Source of the DNA: Phycisphaerales bacterium
GTDB taxonomy: Bacteria > Planctomycetota > Phycisphaerae > Phycisphaerales > UBA5793
Assembly (NCBI GenBank): GCA_020852515.1
Contig: JADZAS010000002.1
Span: forward strand, 124,001-188,000
Length of the DNA stretch: 64,000 nucleotides
Reading direction: 5' to 3'
Part shown: one piece after another, positions 1 through 7,695 of the stretch
How the letters are laid out: the number at the start of each line of letters is the position of its first letter
How positions within the stretch are numbered: position 1 is the first letter of the stretch
Program-made: the position numbers and the translations under genes
Notes under the pieces: model-generated
Databases searched by the model: none
The model's input: only the letters and a program-made list of their open reading frames with translations
Told to the model about the DNA's origin: nothing

Positions 1-635
1 GACTCAATGCCGTCGTAGGCGATGCGGATCTGCGCGTAGTCCGCGCCGGGCGCGACGTGGAACTCGTACTTGAGCACGCCGTCGTCGTTGCCGCACACGA
101 GCAGGTCGATGCCGTCGTACAAGTCTTCGTAGATCACCGCGCCGAATGAAGGCACATTGCTCGCCGTCTCGCGCCCCTCGCCGCCGACGAAGTAGTTGAA
201 CTTCGCCGTTTGCGGCTGAGCGCCGATGGGCAGCACGGCGTTGCTGCCCGGGAAGGCGACGGTGAGGGTGAGGTGTTCGAGGTCAGCGGATTCGCCTGAC
301 GAGCCGCGCGTGTCAGCAAGCGGCGTCTCGCGTCGCGCGTCCAACACCACTCCCTCACGGTCGGGGCTCGGTTCCGCCGTCTCCCGCGTCATGTGCATCG
401 TCAGCATCGACTCGCGGAAGGCGACGTCAAGGCCGCGCGAGCGCAGGCCGTAGTAGACATCTGCATCGGACCACTGACCCTGGTTGGGGACGAAGTAGAC
501 GCCGCGCAGGCCGAGGTTGAGCATCTCGGTTGCGGCGGGATCGCTCTCAACTGGGCCGGCGGTGGCGAGCGGCACGAAGAGGGCGCAGCACAAGAGCACC
601 ACACCCATCGCCGACGACGTGGTGAAACGACGCAT
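1..635 (-). CDS. Secreted SBBP-repeat-type protein, N-terminal part (truncated by window edge)
   Basis: Reading runs off the left edge, leaving 211 codons from an ATG at 633-635 that follows a strong AGGAGGAGG ribosome site. The protein opens with MRRFTTSSAMGVVLLCCALF, a clear signal peptide. It then shows PNQGQW at about residue 52 and, later, NYFVGG, VYEDLYDGIDLLVCGND-like and YEFHVAPGAD segments. This order is typical of the N-terminal domain that precedes SBBP beta-propeller repeats in large secreted bacterial proteins, which are cell-surface or extracellular and mostly of unknown role. The repeats themselves would lie outside the window. Family assignment comes from recognising the motifs; function is unknown. 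Confidence 0.75.
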   Translation of the reverse strand, partial: MRRFTTSSAMGVVLLCCALFVPLATAGPVESDPAATEMLNLGLRGVYFVPNQGQWSDADVYYGLRSRGLDVAFRESMLTMHMTRETAEPSPDREGVVLDARRETPLADTRGSSGESADLEHLTLTVAFPGSNAVLPIGAQPQTAKFNYFVGGEGRETASNVPSFGAVIYEDLYDGIDLLVCGNDDGVLKYEFHVAPGADYAQIRIAYDGIE

Positions 636-861
636 CACGGACCTCCTCCTGCTCGAATACGCCGGCGGCAAGGGTGATGTGGCAGTGCCGGCGTCGAGAG
701 TGGAGCAAATTATCCTCTATCCCGGCCCGCAGGTGCAAACAAAACCTGGCCGGAGAGATGAAAAACGACGATTTTCTTGCTGCGGCCGGAGGCGAAGGCC
801 TCTGGCTGGTGCGCCGACATCGGAATGAAGACGCCGCAGGGCCGAAGTAAGCCGCGGGATC

Positions 862-1305
862 TCAGCGGGGTGGGCTGGAGAGTGCGTCCACCGGCTTGCC
901 CACGATGAAGAACTCGTGGACACCCGAGCCGCGCAGGCGGTTGACCAGTTCGATGAACACCGGCAGGCGGTCGGCGCGGCCTTGCATGTCAGCCGCGAGG
1001 TAGACGCGGGCGTCGGGCTTGGCCGCAAGCGCCTCCTGCAGCACGCCGATGACGGCGTCAAGATCGGTCGGCCGGGCATCGACAAAAAGTGAGCCATCGG
1101 CGTCGAGCGTAATGGAGATCGCATCCACGTTGCTTGCAGGTCGTCCCTGGCTCAATTCAGGAAGCTGCACCGGCAACACCTCGGCGCGGATCAGCAGCAC
1201 CATCGCGTAGATGAAAAAAGCCAGCAACAGGAAGATCACGTCCAGCAACGGCATGATTTCGAGGCGAGGCTCGAGCGAGGTGTCGCGGGCGATGCGCACG
1301 GCCAT
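862..1305 (-). CDS. ExbD/TolR-family biopolymer transport protein
   Basis: The 147-residue protein has the family layout: a short cytoplasmic N-terminus, one membrane segment at about residues 18-40 preceded by LEIMPLLDVIFLLL (with the conserved Asp that takes part in proton flow), then a periplasmic alpha/beta domain ending VHEFFIVGKPVD. ExbD/TolR works with ExbB/TolQ to couple proton motive force to outer-membrane processes. No ExbB/TolQ gene is visible in the window and the gene stands divergent to a phosphoesterase 59 bp away. It has no Shine-Dalgarno; a TACAAT hexamer ends 8 nt before the ATG. The specific partner is unknown. Confidence 0.85.
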   Translation of the reverse strand: MAVRIARDTSLEPRLEIMPLLDVIFLLLAFFIYAMVLLIRAEVLPVQLPELSQGRPASNVDAISITLDADGSLFVDARPTDLDAVIGVLQEALAAKPDARVYLAADMQGRADRLPVFIELVNRLRGSGVHEFFIVGKPVDALSSPPR

Positions 1306-1313
1306 GGAGAGGC

Positions 1314-1319
1314 ATTGTA
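1314..1319 (-). promoter_or_regulatory. Candidate -10 box (TACAAT) of the exbD-like gene, leaderless
   Basis: TACAAT ends 8 nt before the ATG of the ExbD-like gene, which has no ribosome site. This spacing would put the transcript start at or next to the start codon. No good -35 is seen. It forms a divergent pair with the TATGGT box at 1354-1359. Confidence 0.45.
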
Positions 1320-1353
1320 GGAGCCGGCGCCGGGGGCCGGTCAGGGAATGGGC

Positions 1354-1359
1354 TATGGT
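1354..1359 (+). promoter_or_regulatory. Candidate -10 box (TATGGT) of the phosphoesterase gene, leaderless
   Basis: TATGGT is separated from the ATG at 1365 by only 5 nt, and the gene lacks a Shine-Dalgarno. The position favours the ATG at 1365 over the in-frame TTG at 1359, which overlaps the hexamer. Confidence 0.4.
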
Positions 1360-1364
1360 TGGCC

Positions 1365-2249
1365 ATGCAGTTTCAGACGGATTTCACCAACGCCGCGGCG
1401 GTGATCCAATTGCTCGGGCAGGCCGCCCGAACGCTTCGCGAATCGCCCTTGCGGCGCGGCTCGACCGTCCATCTGCCCCGCCGAGGCAGGCTCGTCGCCA
1501 CCGGCGATCTGCATGACAACCCCTACCACCTCGAGAGCATTCTTGCGCTGGCGCGGCTCGATGCGTCGATCGACCATCACGTCACGCTGCACGAACTGAT
1601 CCACGGCGAGAACCTCATCAACGGCATGGACTTCAGCCATCGCATGCTTCTTCGCGCGGCCGAACTCGTCGTGCGCTATCCGCTGCAGGTGCACCCCTTG
1701 CTGGCCAACCACGAGATGTCGCAAATGACCGGCCGCGGCGTGAGCAAAGGTGCGGGCGACTCGGTCATCCTCTTCAACGATGCGATCGAGTTCACCTTCG
1801 GCGATGACGCGGCCGCTGTCATTGACGCCATCAACGGCTTTCTGCGTGCCTGGCCGCTGGCGCTGCGGACCGACTCGGGCATCCTCTGCTCGCACAGCCT
1901 GCCGGCCGAGCACGTCATGAAGACGTTTGATCCCGGCGTGCTCGATCGGGAACTCGAAGCCGCCGACTTCGAGCCGCGAACAGGTTCGGCATACCTCCTG
2001 GTGTGGGGTCGCCGGCACAGTTCAGAGCTCTTGGACCGACTCGCCGAGCTTCTCGGCGTGAGCGCCTTCTGCATCGGCCACGAGCACGCCGAAAGCGGAT
2101 CGCAGCCGCTCGACCATCGCGGCATCATTCTCAACAGCGACCACGAACGGGCGGCGGTGCTGGTCATCGACCTCGCGGCCGACCCGCAGCCGGATGAGTG
2201 GGTCTGGGCGGTCCTGCCGCTGGCTTCCCTGGAGCCCCCGCCTCTGTGA
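1365..2249 (+). CDS. Calcineurin-like metallophosphoesterase
   Basis: A 294-residue soluble protein with the ordered metal-binding motifs of this superfamily: GDLHDN (about residue 48), ANHEM (about 110), CSHSLP (about 173) and GHEHA (about 236). The first motif has HD where the family normally has HG. Such enzymes hydrolyse phosphate mono- or diesters with two metal ions; the substrate cannot be told from sequence. There is no signal peptide or membrane segment, so it is probably cytoplasmic. An in-frame TTG at 1359 is an alternative start; the ATG is preferred because of the -10-like TATGGT just upstream. Confidence 0.8.
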   Translation: MQFQTDFTNAAAVIQLLGQAARTLRESPLRRGSTVHLPRRGRLVATGDLHDNPYHLESILALARLDASIDHHVTLHELIHGENLINGMDFSHRMLLRAAELVVRYPLQVHPLLANHEMSQMTGRGVSKGAGDSVILFNDAIEFTFGDDAAAVIDAINGFLRAWPLALRTDSGILCSHSLPAEHVMKTFDPGVLDRELEAADFEPRTGSAYLLVWGRRHSSELLDRLAELLGVSAFCIGHEHAESGSQPLDHRGIILNSDHERAAVLVIDLAADPQPDEWVWAVLPLASLEPPPL

Positions 2250-2441
2250 AGATCCGGGATTGTGGCCGCTTGGGCGATTTCGGGATGAAATCGGACCCCG
2301 AGGTGGTTCTGATGATCAGCCGTCTTTTTCGTGCGAAAGGGACGGGCTTTGTGTGTTGGGGGCCACGGCTGGCGCCGCCGATCGCGCCTGAGCGATGCAG
2401 CGGTGCCGCAATCCAGGACGACTTGATCGAGGAGGTTTGCC

Positions 2442-4001
2442 ATGTTGCATCGAGGTACTTGCGTTTTCGCGTTGGCTCTGGCTGCCCTGGCGCCGACGGG
2501 CGCCCTGCCGATCGCCTCGGCTCTGGCGCAGAATGATGTCGTCGCCGCGGCGCCCGTGCGCTACGACGGGCACAAGGTCGTTCGGGCAAACATCCGCAAC
2601 CTGCGCGACCTGCGCATCATGGAGACGCTCAGTCCCGACTGCTGGACGCACGGCAGCGGCGTTGGCCCGGTCGATTACCGCATCCCGCCCGAATCGCTCG
2701 CCGGACTGGACGCGTCGGGAGTGCCCTATGACGTCATGATCGAAGACGTTCAGGCGCTCATCGACGCCGAGCGCCAGGGCGGCCACGGCGACGGCTGGTT
2801 TGACGACTATCACAACCTCGCGGAGATCGAAGCCTTCATGCAGTCGCTCGCCGACGCGCACCCGGACGTCGCCGAGACGTTCGTCGTCGGCAACTCGCTC
2901 GAAGGCCGGCCGATCCGCGGCATCCGCATCCACAATCCCAACGGCGGCGCCGGCAACCCGGACGTGCTTTACCACGGCGCCATTCACGCCCGAGAGTGGA
3001 TCACGACCATGGCGTGCGCCTACATCATGGACACGCTGCTGGCCGGCTACGGCTCGGATCCGGACCTCACGGCCCTGGTGGACAAAGTGAACTTTCACAT
3101 CATCCCCGTGATGAACGTGGACGGCTACTCGTACACCTGGACCAACGACCGCATGTGGCGCAAGAATCGGCGCAACAATGGCGGCGGCGAGTTCGGCGTC
3201 GATCTCAACCGTAACTACAGCGTCGGCTGGGGCGGCGAAGGTTCGAGCGGCCGCACGGGCAGCGAAACCTACCGCGGCACAGCTCCGTTCTCTGAACCCG
3301 AGTCGCAGGTCGTGCGCGACTATCAGCTCGCGCTGCCCAACTTCCAGGGCTTCATCGACATCCACTCGTACGGGCAGCTCATCCTGCAGCCCTACGGCTA
3401 CACGTCCCAGTTGCCGCCCGATCACAACACGTTCCAGACGATCGGCGCCAACATGGAAACGGTGATGGAGTCGCTCTACGGAAAGAGTTGGACGCACGGC
3501 CCGACGTATACGACCATCTACCCGGCGTCTGGCGTCACGCTCGACTGGGCTTACGCTGAAGCGGGCGCCTGGGGATTGAGCTTCGAATTGCGCGACACCG
3601 GCCAGTATGGATTCCTGCTGCCCGCCAGCCAGATCATCCCATCTTCGCAGGAGTGCTTCGAAGGCGCGATGGTGCTGGCACGATTCCTCACGATGCAATT
3701 GAACGTGGGTACCCTCACCGCCGGGCAGAATGGGCAATTCGACATCTCCGGCGGCACGCCCAACACCATGACGTATCTCGCCTACAGCATCCAGGGACTC
3801 GGAAGCACCTACGTGGCGCCGCTCAACGTCACCCTCGATCTGCGCAGCCCCGTTCAAGCGGGCCCCGGCCGCCTGACCGACGGCAGCGGGCGAGTTTCGT
3901 GGTCCCTGCCGATTCCCCAAGGCACGTCCGGAAGGCAGGTCTGGTTCCAGGGGGCGCAGGTGGGCCGGACGACCAACGTCGTCGAGAAGACTGTTAACTG
4001 A
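2442..4001 (+). CDS. Secreted M14-family zinc carboxypeptidase
   Basis: 519 residues. The ATG follows GGAGGT by 5 nt and starts a signal peptide ending near ASALAQ. A propeptide-like stretch (to about 120) precedes the catalytic domain. Zinc ligands are visible as H182 and E185 in IHAREW and H308 in DIHSYGQ; the substrate-binding DLNRNY and the catalytic Glu E382 in FELRDTG are also present. The enzyme should remove C-terminal residues from peptides outside the cytoplasm. The last 90 residues form a small beta domain (PNTMTYLAYS, GLGSTYVAP) shared with the next gene. The two genes are clear paralogs in tandem. Confidence 0.93.
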   Translation: MLHRGTCVFALALAALAPTGALPIASALAQNDVVAAAPVRYDGHKVVRANIRNLRDLRIMETLSPDCWTHGSGVGPVDYRIPPESLAGLDASGVPYDVMIEDVQALIDAERQGGHGDGWFDDYHNLAEIEAFMQSLADAHPDVAETFVVGNSLEGRPIRGIRIHNPNGGAGNPDVLYHGAIHAREWITTMACAYIMDTLLAGYGSDPDLTALVDKVNFHIIPVMNVDGYSYTWTNDRMWRKNRRNNGGGEFGVDLNRNYSVGWGGEGSSGRTGSETYRGTAPFSEPESQVVRDYQLALPNFQGFIDIHSYGQLILQPYGYTSQLPPDHNTFQTIGANMETVMESLYGKSWTHGPTYTTIYPASGVTLDWAYAEAGAWGLSFELRDTGQYGFLLPASQIIPSSQECFEGAMVLARFLTMQLNVGTLTAGQNGQFDISGGTPNTMTYLAYSIQGLGSTYVAPLNVTLDLRSPVQAGPGRLTDGSGRVSWSLPIPQGTSGRQVWFQGAQVGRTTNVVEKTVN

Positions 4002-4031
4002 ACCTTCGACTTCGATATCAGGCGACCTCCG

Positions 4032-4064
4032 CACGGCCCGGATCTGTTCCGGGCCGTGTGCTTT
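4032..4064 (+). terminator. Hairpin terminator after first M14 peptidase
   Basis: A perfect 10-bp stem (CACGGCCCGG / CCGGGCCGTG) with a 7-nt loop lies 30 nt after the stop codon. The following T tract is weak (TGCTTTGGG). It separates the two M14 genes, so they are probably transcribed separately. Confidence 0.6.
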
Positions 4065-4246
4065 GGGTCTGCACGGCGCCCTGCAGATCGGGGCCGCGTT
4101 CCCGATTATGGGATGATTCCCGGCGGGGAGGCGGTTGTAGAATGGGCGGGTGCTCGCTGAGCACTGCAATGGCGGACCGCGCAGAGCTGGAGCCTGGCTC
4201 CACCCGCGGCGGCTCGTGGGCTTGTCATTCCTCGGGAGGAGTAGAA

Positions 4247-6646
4247 ATGTACTATCGATCTATCACCACCATCGCTCTGGCCGGCTCGCTCGTCGCGGGC
4301 GGCCTCGCCACAACCAGCGCCCAGGCGCAGGTCGATCAGGCGGTGCCGGGCGTGGTCCGCTATGACGGCCATAAGGTCGTGCGCGCCACCATTCGCAGTT
4401 CGCGTGACCTGCTCACCATGGAAGCCCTGAGCCCCGACTGCTGGACGCACGGCAGCGGCCTCGGCAAAGTGGACTACCGCATTCCGCCCGACGTGATGGC
4501 GGCGCTGGATGCGTCGGGCGTCGAGTACGAAGTCATGATCGAGGATGTGCAGGTGCTCATCGACGCCGAAAGCAATGGCAACGGCGCGGACGGCTGGTAC
4601 GGCGCGTACCACCCGCTGGCCGAGATCGAAGCCCACATGCAGTTGCTGGCGGACACTTATCCGGCGCTGGCGCAGACGATTGTGGTGGGCAACTCGCTTG
4701 AAGGCCGGCCCATCCGCGGCATCCGCATTGTGGGCGCCGGCGGGCCGGCCGGCAAGCCGGACGTCGTCTATGCAGGCGGCATCCACGCGCGCGAGTGGAT
4801 CACCACCATGGCCATGCCGTTTCTGGCCGAGACGCTGCTCACCTCCTACGGCAGCGATCCCGAGCTGACCAGCCTCGTGGACCGGATCAACTTCTACGTC
4901 ATCCCCGTGCAGAACGTCGATGGCTTTGCGTACACGCAGACCGACCGCATGTGGCGCAAGAACCGGCGCAACAACGGCAACGGCACCTTCGGCGTCGATC
5001 TGAACCGCAACTGGGCCACCGGCTGGGGCGGCGAGGGTTCGAGCAACAACACCGGCAGCGAAACCTATCGCGGCACAGCGCCGTTCTCCGAACCCGAGTC
5101 GCAGGTCATGCGCGATTTCCTGCTGGGCCTGCCGAACTTCAGCGGGTGGATGGACATTCACAGCTACGGCCAGCTCATCCTCCAGCCCTACGGCTACACG
5201 ATCAATCTCCCGCCGGACCATGCCACCTTTCAAGAGATTGGCGCTGACATGGAAGCGGCGATGGAGAGCCCCTACGGGACAAATTACACGCACGGGCCCA
5301 CCTATACCACGATCTACCCGGCATCAGGTATCACGCAGGACTGGTGCTACGTCGAAGGCGGCGCCTGGGCGCTGGGTTACGAACTGCGCGACACCGGGCA
5401 GTTCGGCTTCATTCTCCCGCCGGAACAGATCGTGCCGGCCGCGGAAGAGTGCTTCGCCGGCTGCATGGAACTGGCCAAGTTCCTCACGACGCGGCTGCGC
5501 TTCTCGTTCCCCAACGGAGTGCCCGCCTTCGTCGATCCGAACACTGCGGTTTCCATGCAGGTCCAGATCAGCGGCGCCAACGGCGGACAGTACCAGACCG
5601 GCTCGGGCAAACTCTGGTCGCGCGTCGGCGCGAGCGGGCCGTACACCGAGTCCGCGCTGAGCCCGCTCGGCGGCGAACTGTTCGAAGCAACGCTGCCGGC
5701 GGCCGATTGCGGCGAGGTCGTGCAGTTCTACTTCGAAGCCGCCTCGGTCGATGGCTACGCCCACTACTCACCCGCCGATGCGCCCGTCGAGTTCTATGAG
5801 GCGGAAGCGGCGTTCGTTGACATCTTCTTCGCCGACGACTTCGAGACCAACCAGGGCTGGACGGTCGTGAATCAGAGCCTCACCGATGGCGCCTGGGAGC
5901 GCGGCGTCCCGGCCGGCGGCGGCCAGCGCGAAGACCCGGCCACCGACTACGACCACTCCGGACAGTGCTACCTCACCGCCAACCGCAGCGGCAACTCCGA
6001 CGTGGACGGCGGGCCGACGACGCTCACTTCACCCACCTTCGACCTGAGCAGCGGTGACGCCAGCGTCTCCTACGCCCGGTGGTTCCGCAGCGTCAACGGC
6101 GTAGGCGATCAATTCACCGTCGAGATCTCCAACGACAACGGAACGAACTGGACCATCGTCGATCAGGTCGGCAATCAGGCCGCCGCGTGGCAGGTGCACG
6201 AGTTCCGCGTGAGTGAGTTCGTCGCCCCGACCGCGACGATGAAACTGCGCTTCATCGCCGTTGACAACCCCAACGACTCGGTCGTCGAAGCAGGCCTCGA
6301 CGCCGTGGTCGTGGCCCGCATCGGCTGCGACGAAGGCATGCAGCTGGCCGTCGGCCCGCTCGTGGCCGGGCAGAGCGGCAGTTTTGACGTGACGGGCGCG
6401 AACCCGAACGAGATGACGTATCTCGCCTACAGCCTCCGCGGCCTGGGGAGCACCTATGTGGCGCAACTCAACGTGACGCTGGGCCTGCGCAACCCGGTGC
6501 AGGCGGGCAGCGCCAAGCGCGCGGATGGCAACGGCGAGGTCACTTGGAACCTGCCGATCCCGGGCAATTCGTCGGGCCGGACGGTCTGGTTCCAGGCGGC
6601 GCAATTCGAGAATACGAGCAACGTCGTTGAGACGACGATCAACTGA
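4247..6646 (+). CDS. Secreted multidomain M14-family zinc carboxypeptidase
   Basis: 799 residues from the ATG at 4247, chosen because GGAGGA lies 6 nt upstream and a signal peptide (MYYRSITTIALAGSLVAGG...AQA) begins there. The frame is open further upstream but carries no signal. Catalytic residues match the paralog upstream: H180, E183 (IHAREW), H305 (DIHSYGQ), DLNRNW, E379 (YELRDTG). Unlike the paralog it has about 270 extra residues between the peptidase and the shared C-terminal domain. These include a beta-sandwich-like stretch, then a DDFETNQGW...GAWERG region resembling MAM/jelly-roll modules often used for carbohydrate or protein binding. Role: extracellular peptide breakdown. Confidence 0.92.
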   Translation: MYYRSITTIALAGSLVAGGLATTSAQAQVDQAVPGVVRYDGHKVVRATIRSSRDLLTMEALSPDCWTHGSGLGKVDYRIPPDVMAALDASGVEYEVMIEDVQVLIDAESNGNGADGWYGAYHPLAEIEAHMQLLADTYPALAQTIVVGNSLEGRPIRGIRIVGAGGPAGKPDVVYAGGIHAREWITTMAMPFLAETLLTSYGSDPELTSLVDRINFYVIPVQNVDGFAYTQTDRMWRKNRRNNGNGTFGVDLNRNWATGWGGEGSSNNTGSETYRGTAPFSEPESQVMRDFLLGLPNFSGWMDIHSYGQLILQPYGYTINLPPDHATFQEIGADMEAAMESPYGTNYTHGPTYTTIYPASGITQDWCYVEGGAWALGYELRDTGQFGFILPPEQIVPAAEECFAGCMELAKFLTTRLRFSFPNGVPAFVDPNTAVSMQVQISGANGGQYQTGSGKLWSRVGASGPYTESALSPLGGELFEATLPAADCGEVVQFYFEAASVDGYAHYSPADAPVEFYEAEAAFVDIFFADDFETNQGWTVVNQSLTDGAWERGVPAGGGQREDPATDYDHSGQCYLTANRSGNSDVDGGPTTLTSPTFDLSSGDASVSYARWFRSVNGVGDQFTVEISNDNGTNWTIVDQVGNQAAAWQVHEFRVSEFVAPTATMKLRFIAVDNPNDSVVEAGLDAVVVARIGCDEGMQLAVGPLVAGQSGSFDVTGANPNEMTYLAYSLRGLGSTYVAQLNVTLGLRNPVQAGSAKRADGNGEVTWNLPIPGNSSGRTVWFQAAQFENTSNVVETTIN

Positions 6647-6667
6647 ACCAAGGCCATTCACGTCTTT

Positions 6668-6706
6668 CGGCCCGGGGCATCGCGCTCCGGGCCGATTTGC
6701 TTTTGG
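6668..6706 (+). terminator. Rho-independent terminator after second M14 peptidase
   Basis: An 8-bp GC stem CGGCCCGG / CCGGGCCG is followed by GATTTGCTTTT, 20 nt after the stop. It also lies just past the 3' end of the convergent universal stress protein gene. Confidence 0.65.
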
Positions 6707-6719
6707 CAGGCAGGGCGCA

Positions 6720-7238
6720 TCAGACGCTGACGACCCACACCGCCGTGGCCTTGCACGCGTGGACCAACCGCTCTCCGGTTGACTTGATCAGCGCTTCGTG
6801 CAGGGCGCCGTGCCTGGTGCGGCCGACGACGACGACGTCGGCGCTGCTCTGTTTGGCCTGGTAGGTGATGATCTCGGCGATCGCGGCGCGCGTGAAGCCG
6901 CCTTCAACGACAAGCACCTCAAGCCGGTCAGCCGGCCAGTTGCCCGGCACGATTTCGTCGAAGAGTCGCTGCACGCGCTGGCGCGCCGCCTCTTTCTGCG
7001 AGGCGATCTGCTCGGCGGTTTCGGTGGCCAGAGCCGGCGGAAGGCCAGCGCCGTCCCAGATCATCGAGGGATCCACAAACTCGATGCTCGGCGGAATCGC
7101 CTGCACGAGCACGTGCAGCAATGTCAGTTGCGGCTTATTCGCGCCCGGAAACACCGCAGCCACGTGCGCCATGGCCGCGCGGGCCGAATCCGAATCGTCA
7201 ACTCCAACGAGAATGCGAAGTGAAGCAGAGTCGGCCAT
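6720..7238 (-). CDS. Universal stress protein (UspA family)
   Basis: 172 residues from the ATG at 7236-7238, which has AGGAG 7 nt upstream; the longer open frame before it is not coding-like. The N-terminus ILVGVDDSDSARAAM and the C-terminal VVVGRTRHGALHEALIKSTGERLV are the UspA hallmarks. The ATP-binding signature G-x2-G-x9-G(S/T) is imperfect: the second glycine and the closing GS are replaced, so ATP binding is doubtful. A single Usp domain, cytoplasmic, probably involved in stress response. Confidence 0.88.
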   Translation of the reverse strand: MADSASLRILVGVDDSDSARAAMAHVAAVFPGANKPQLTLLHVLVQAIPPSIEFVDPSMIWDGAGLPPALATETAEQIASQKEAARQRVQRLFDEIVPGNWPADRLEVLVVEGGFTRAAIAEIITYQAKQSSADVVVVGRTRHGALHEALIKSTGERLVHACKATAVWVVSV

Positions 7239-7297
7239 GCGATGCTCCTGACGGGATGTCAATTCTCTGCGCGCTGTGCGCGAGCGGCCAGAGGTGG

Positions 7298-7693
7298 CTA
7301 CGAACGATCTGCATGTGCCCGCAGAATGGGCGGCAGCGCGACCGCCCGGCCGCTTCGATCCAGACACGCCAGCGTCGTCGCCGCAACCGCCAGCCGCTCG
7401 TGATCGCGCCAAAGCGTGTATTCGTGCTTGATTTTGACATGACTCGCTTCGGTGAGCGTCGTCTCGAGGCGGAGCAGATCGTCGTAGAGAGCCGGCTTGC
7501 GGTATTTCACGTTCAGTTCCACCACCGCGAGGCTGACACCCTCCTGCTCGAGACTTGCATACGAGACGCCGTCAGCGCGGAGCAGCTCCGTGCGGCCCAT
7601 CTCGAACCACACGGCGTACGCCGAATGGTGGGCCACGTTCATCGGATCGCACTCGCAGTAGCGAACGCGGATCGTGATCTCGTGTGTGCGCAT
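7298..7693 (-). CDS. Acyl-CoA thioesterase, YbgC/4-hydroxybenzoyl-CoA type
   Basis: 131 residues forming one hotdog domain. The motif YCECDPMNVAHHSAYAVWFE near residue 13 contains the active-site Asp and the helix start typical of YbgC-like thioesterases. The middle VVELNVKYRKPALYDD and the LRLETTL segment also fit. It hydrolyses acyl- or aryl-CoA thioesters; the substrate is unknown. The start lies 2 nt after the stop of the upstream toroid-protein gene, so the two are translationally coupled in one operon. Confidence 0.88.
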   Translation of the reverse strand: MRTHEITIRVRYCECDPMNVAHHSAYAVWFEMGRTELLRADGVSYASLEQEGVSLAVVELNVKYRKPALYDDLLRLETTLTEASHVKIKHEYTLWRDHERLAVAATTLACLDRSGRAVALPPILRAHADRS

Positions 7694-7695
7694 AT

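Noticed and set aside
785-806. Hairpin GCCGGAGGC / GCCTCTGGC downstream of the ExbD-like gene
   Set aside because: The stem has a mismatch and no adjacent T run, so it is not supported as a terminator.
2316-5293. Long minus-strand open frames of 617 and 395 codons over the M14 genes
   Set aside because: They mirror each other because the M14 genes are paralogs, which could look like conserved genes, but all constrained motifs are on the plus strand.
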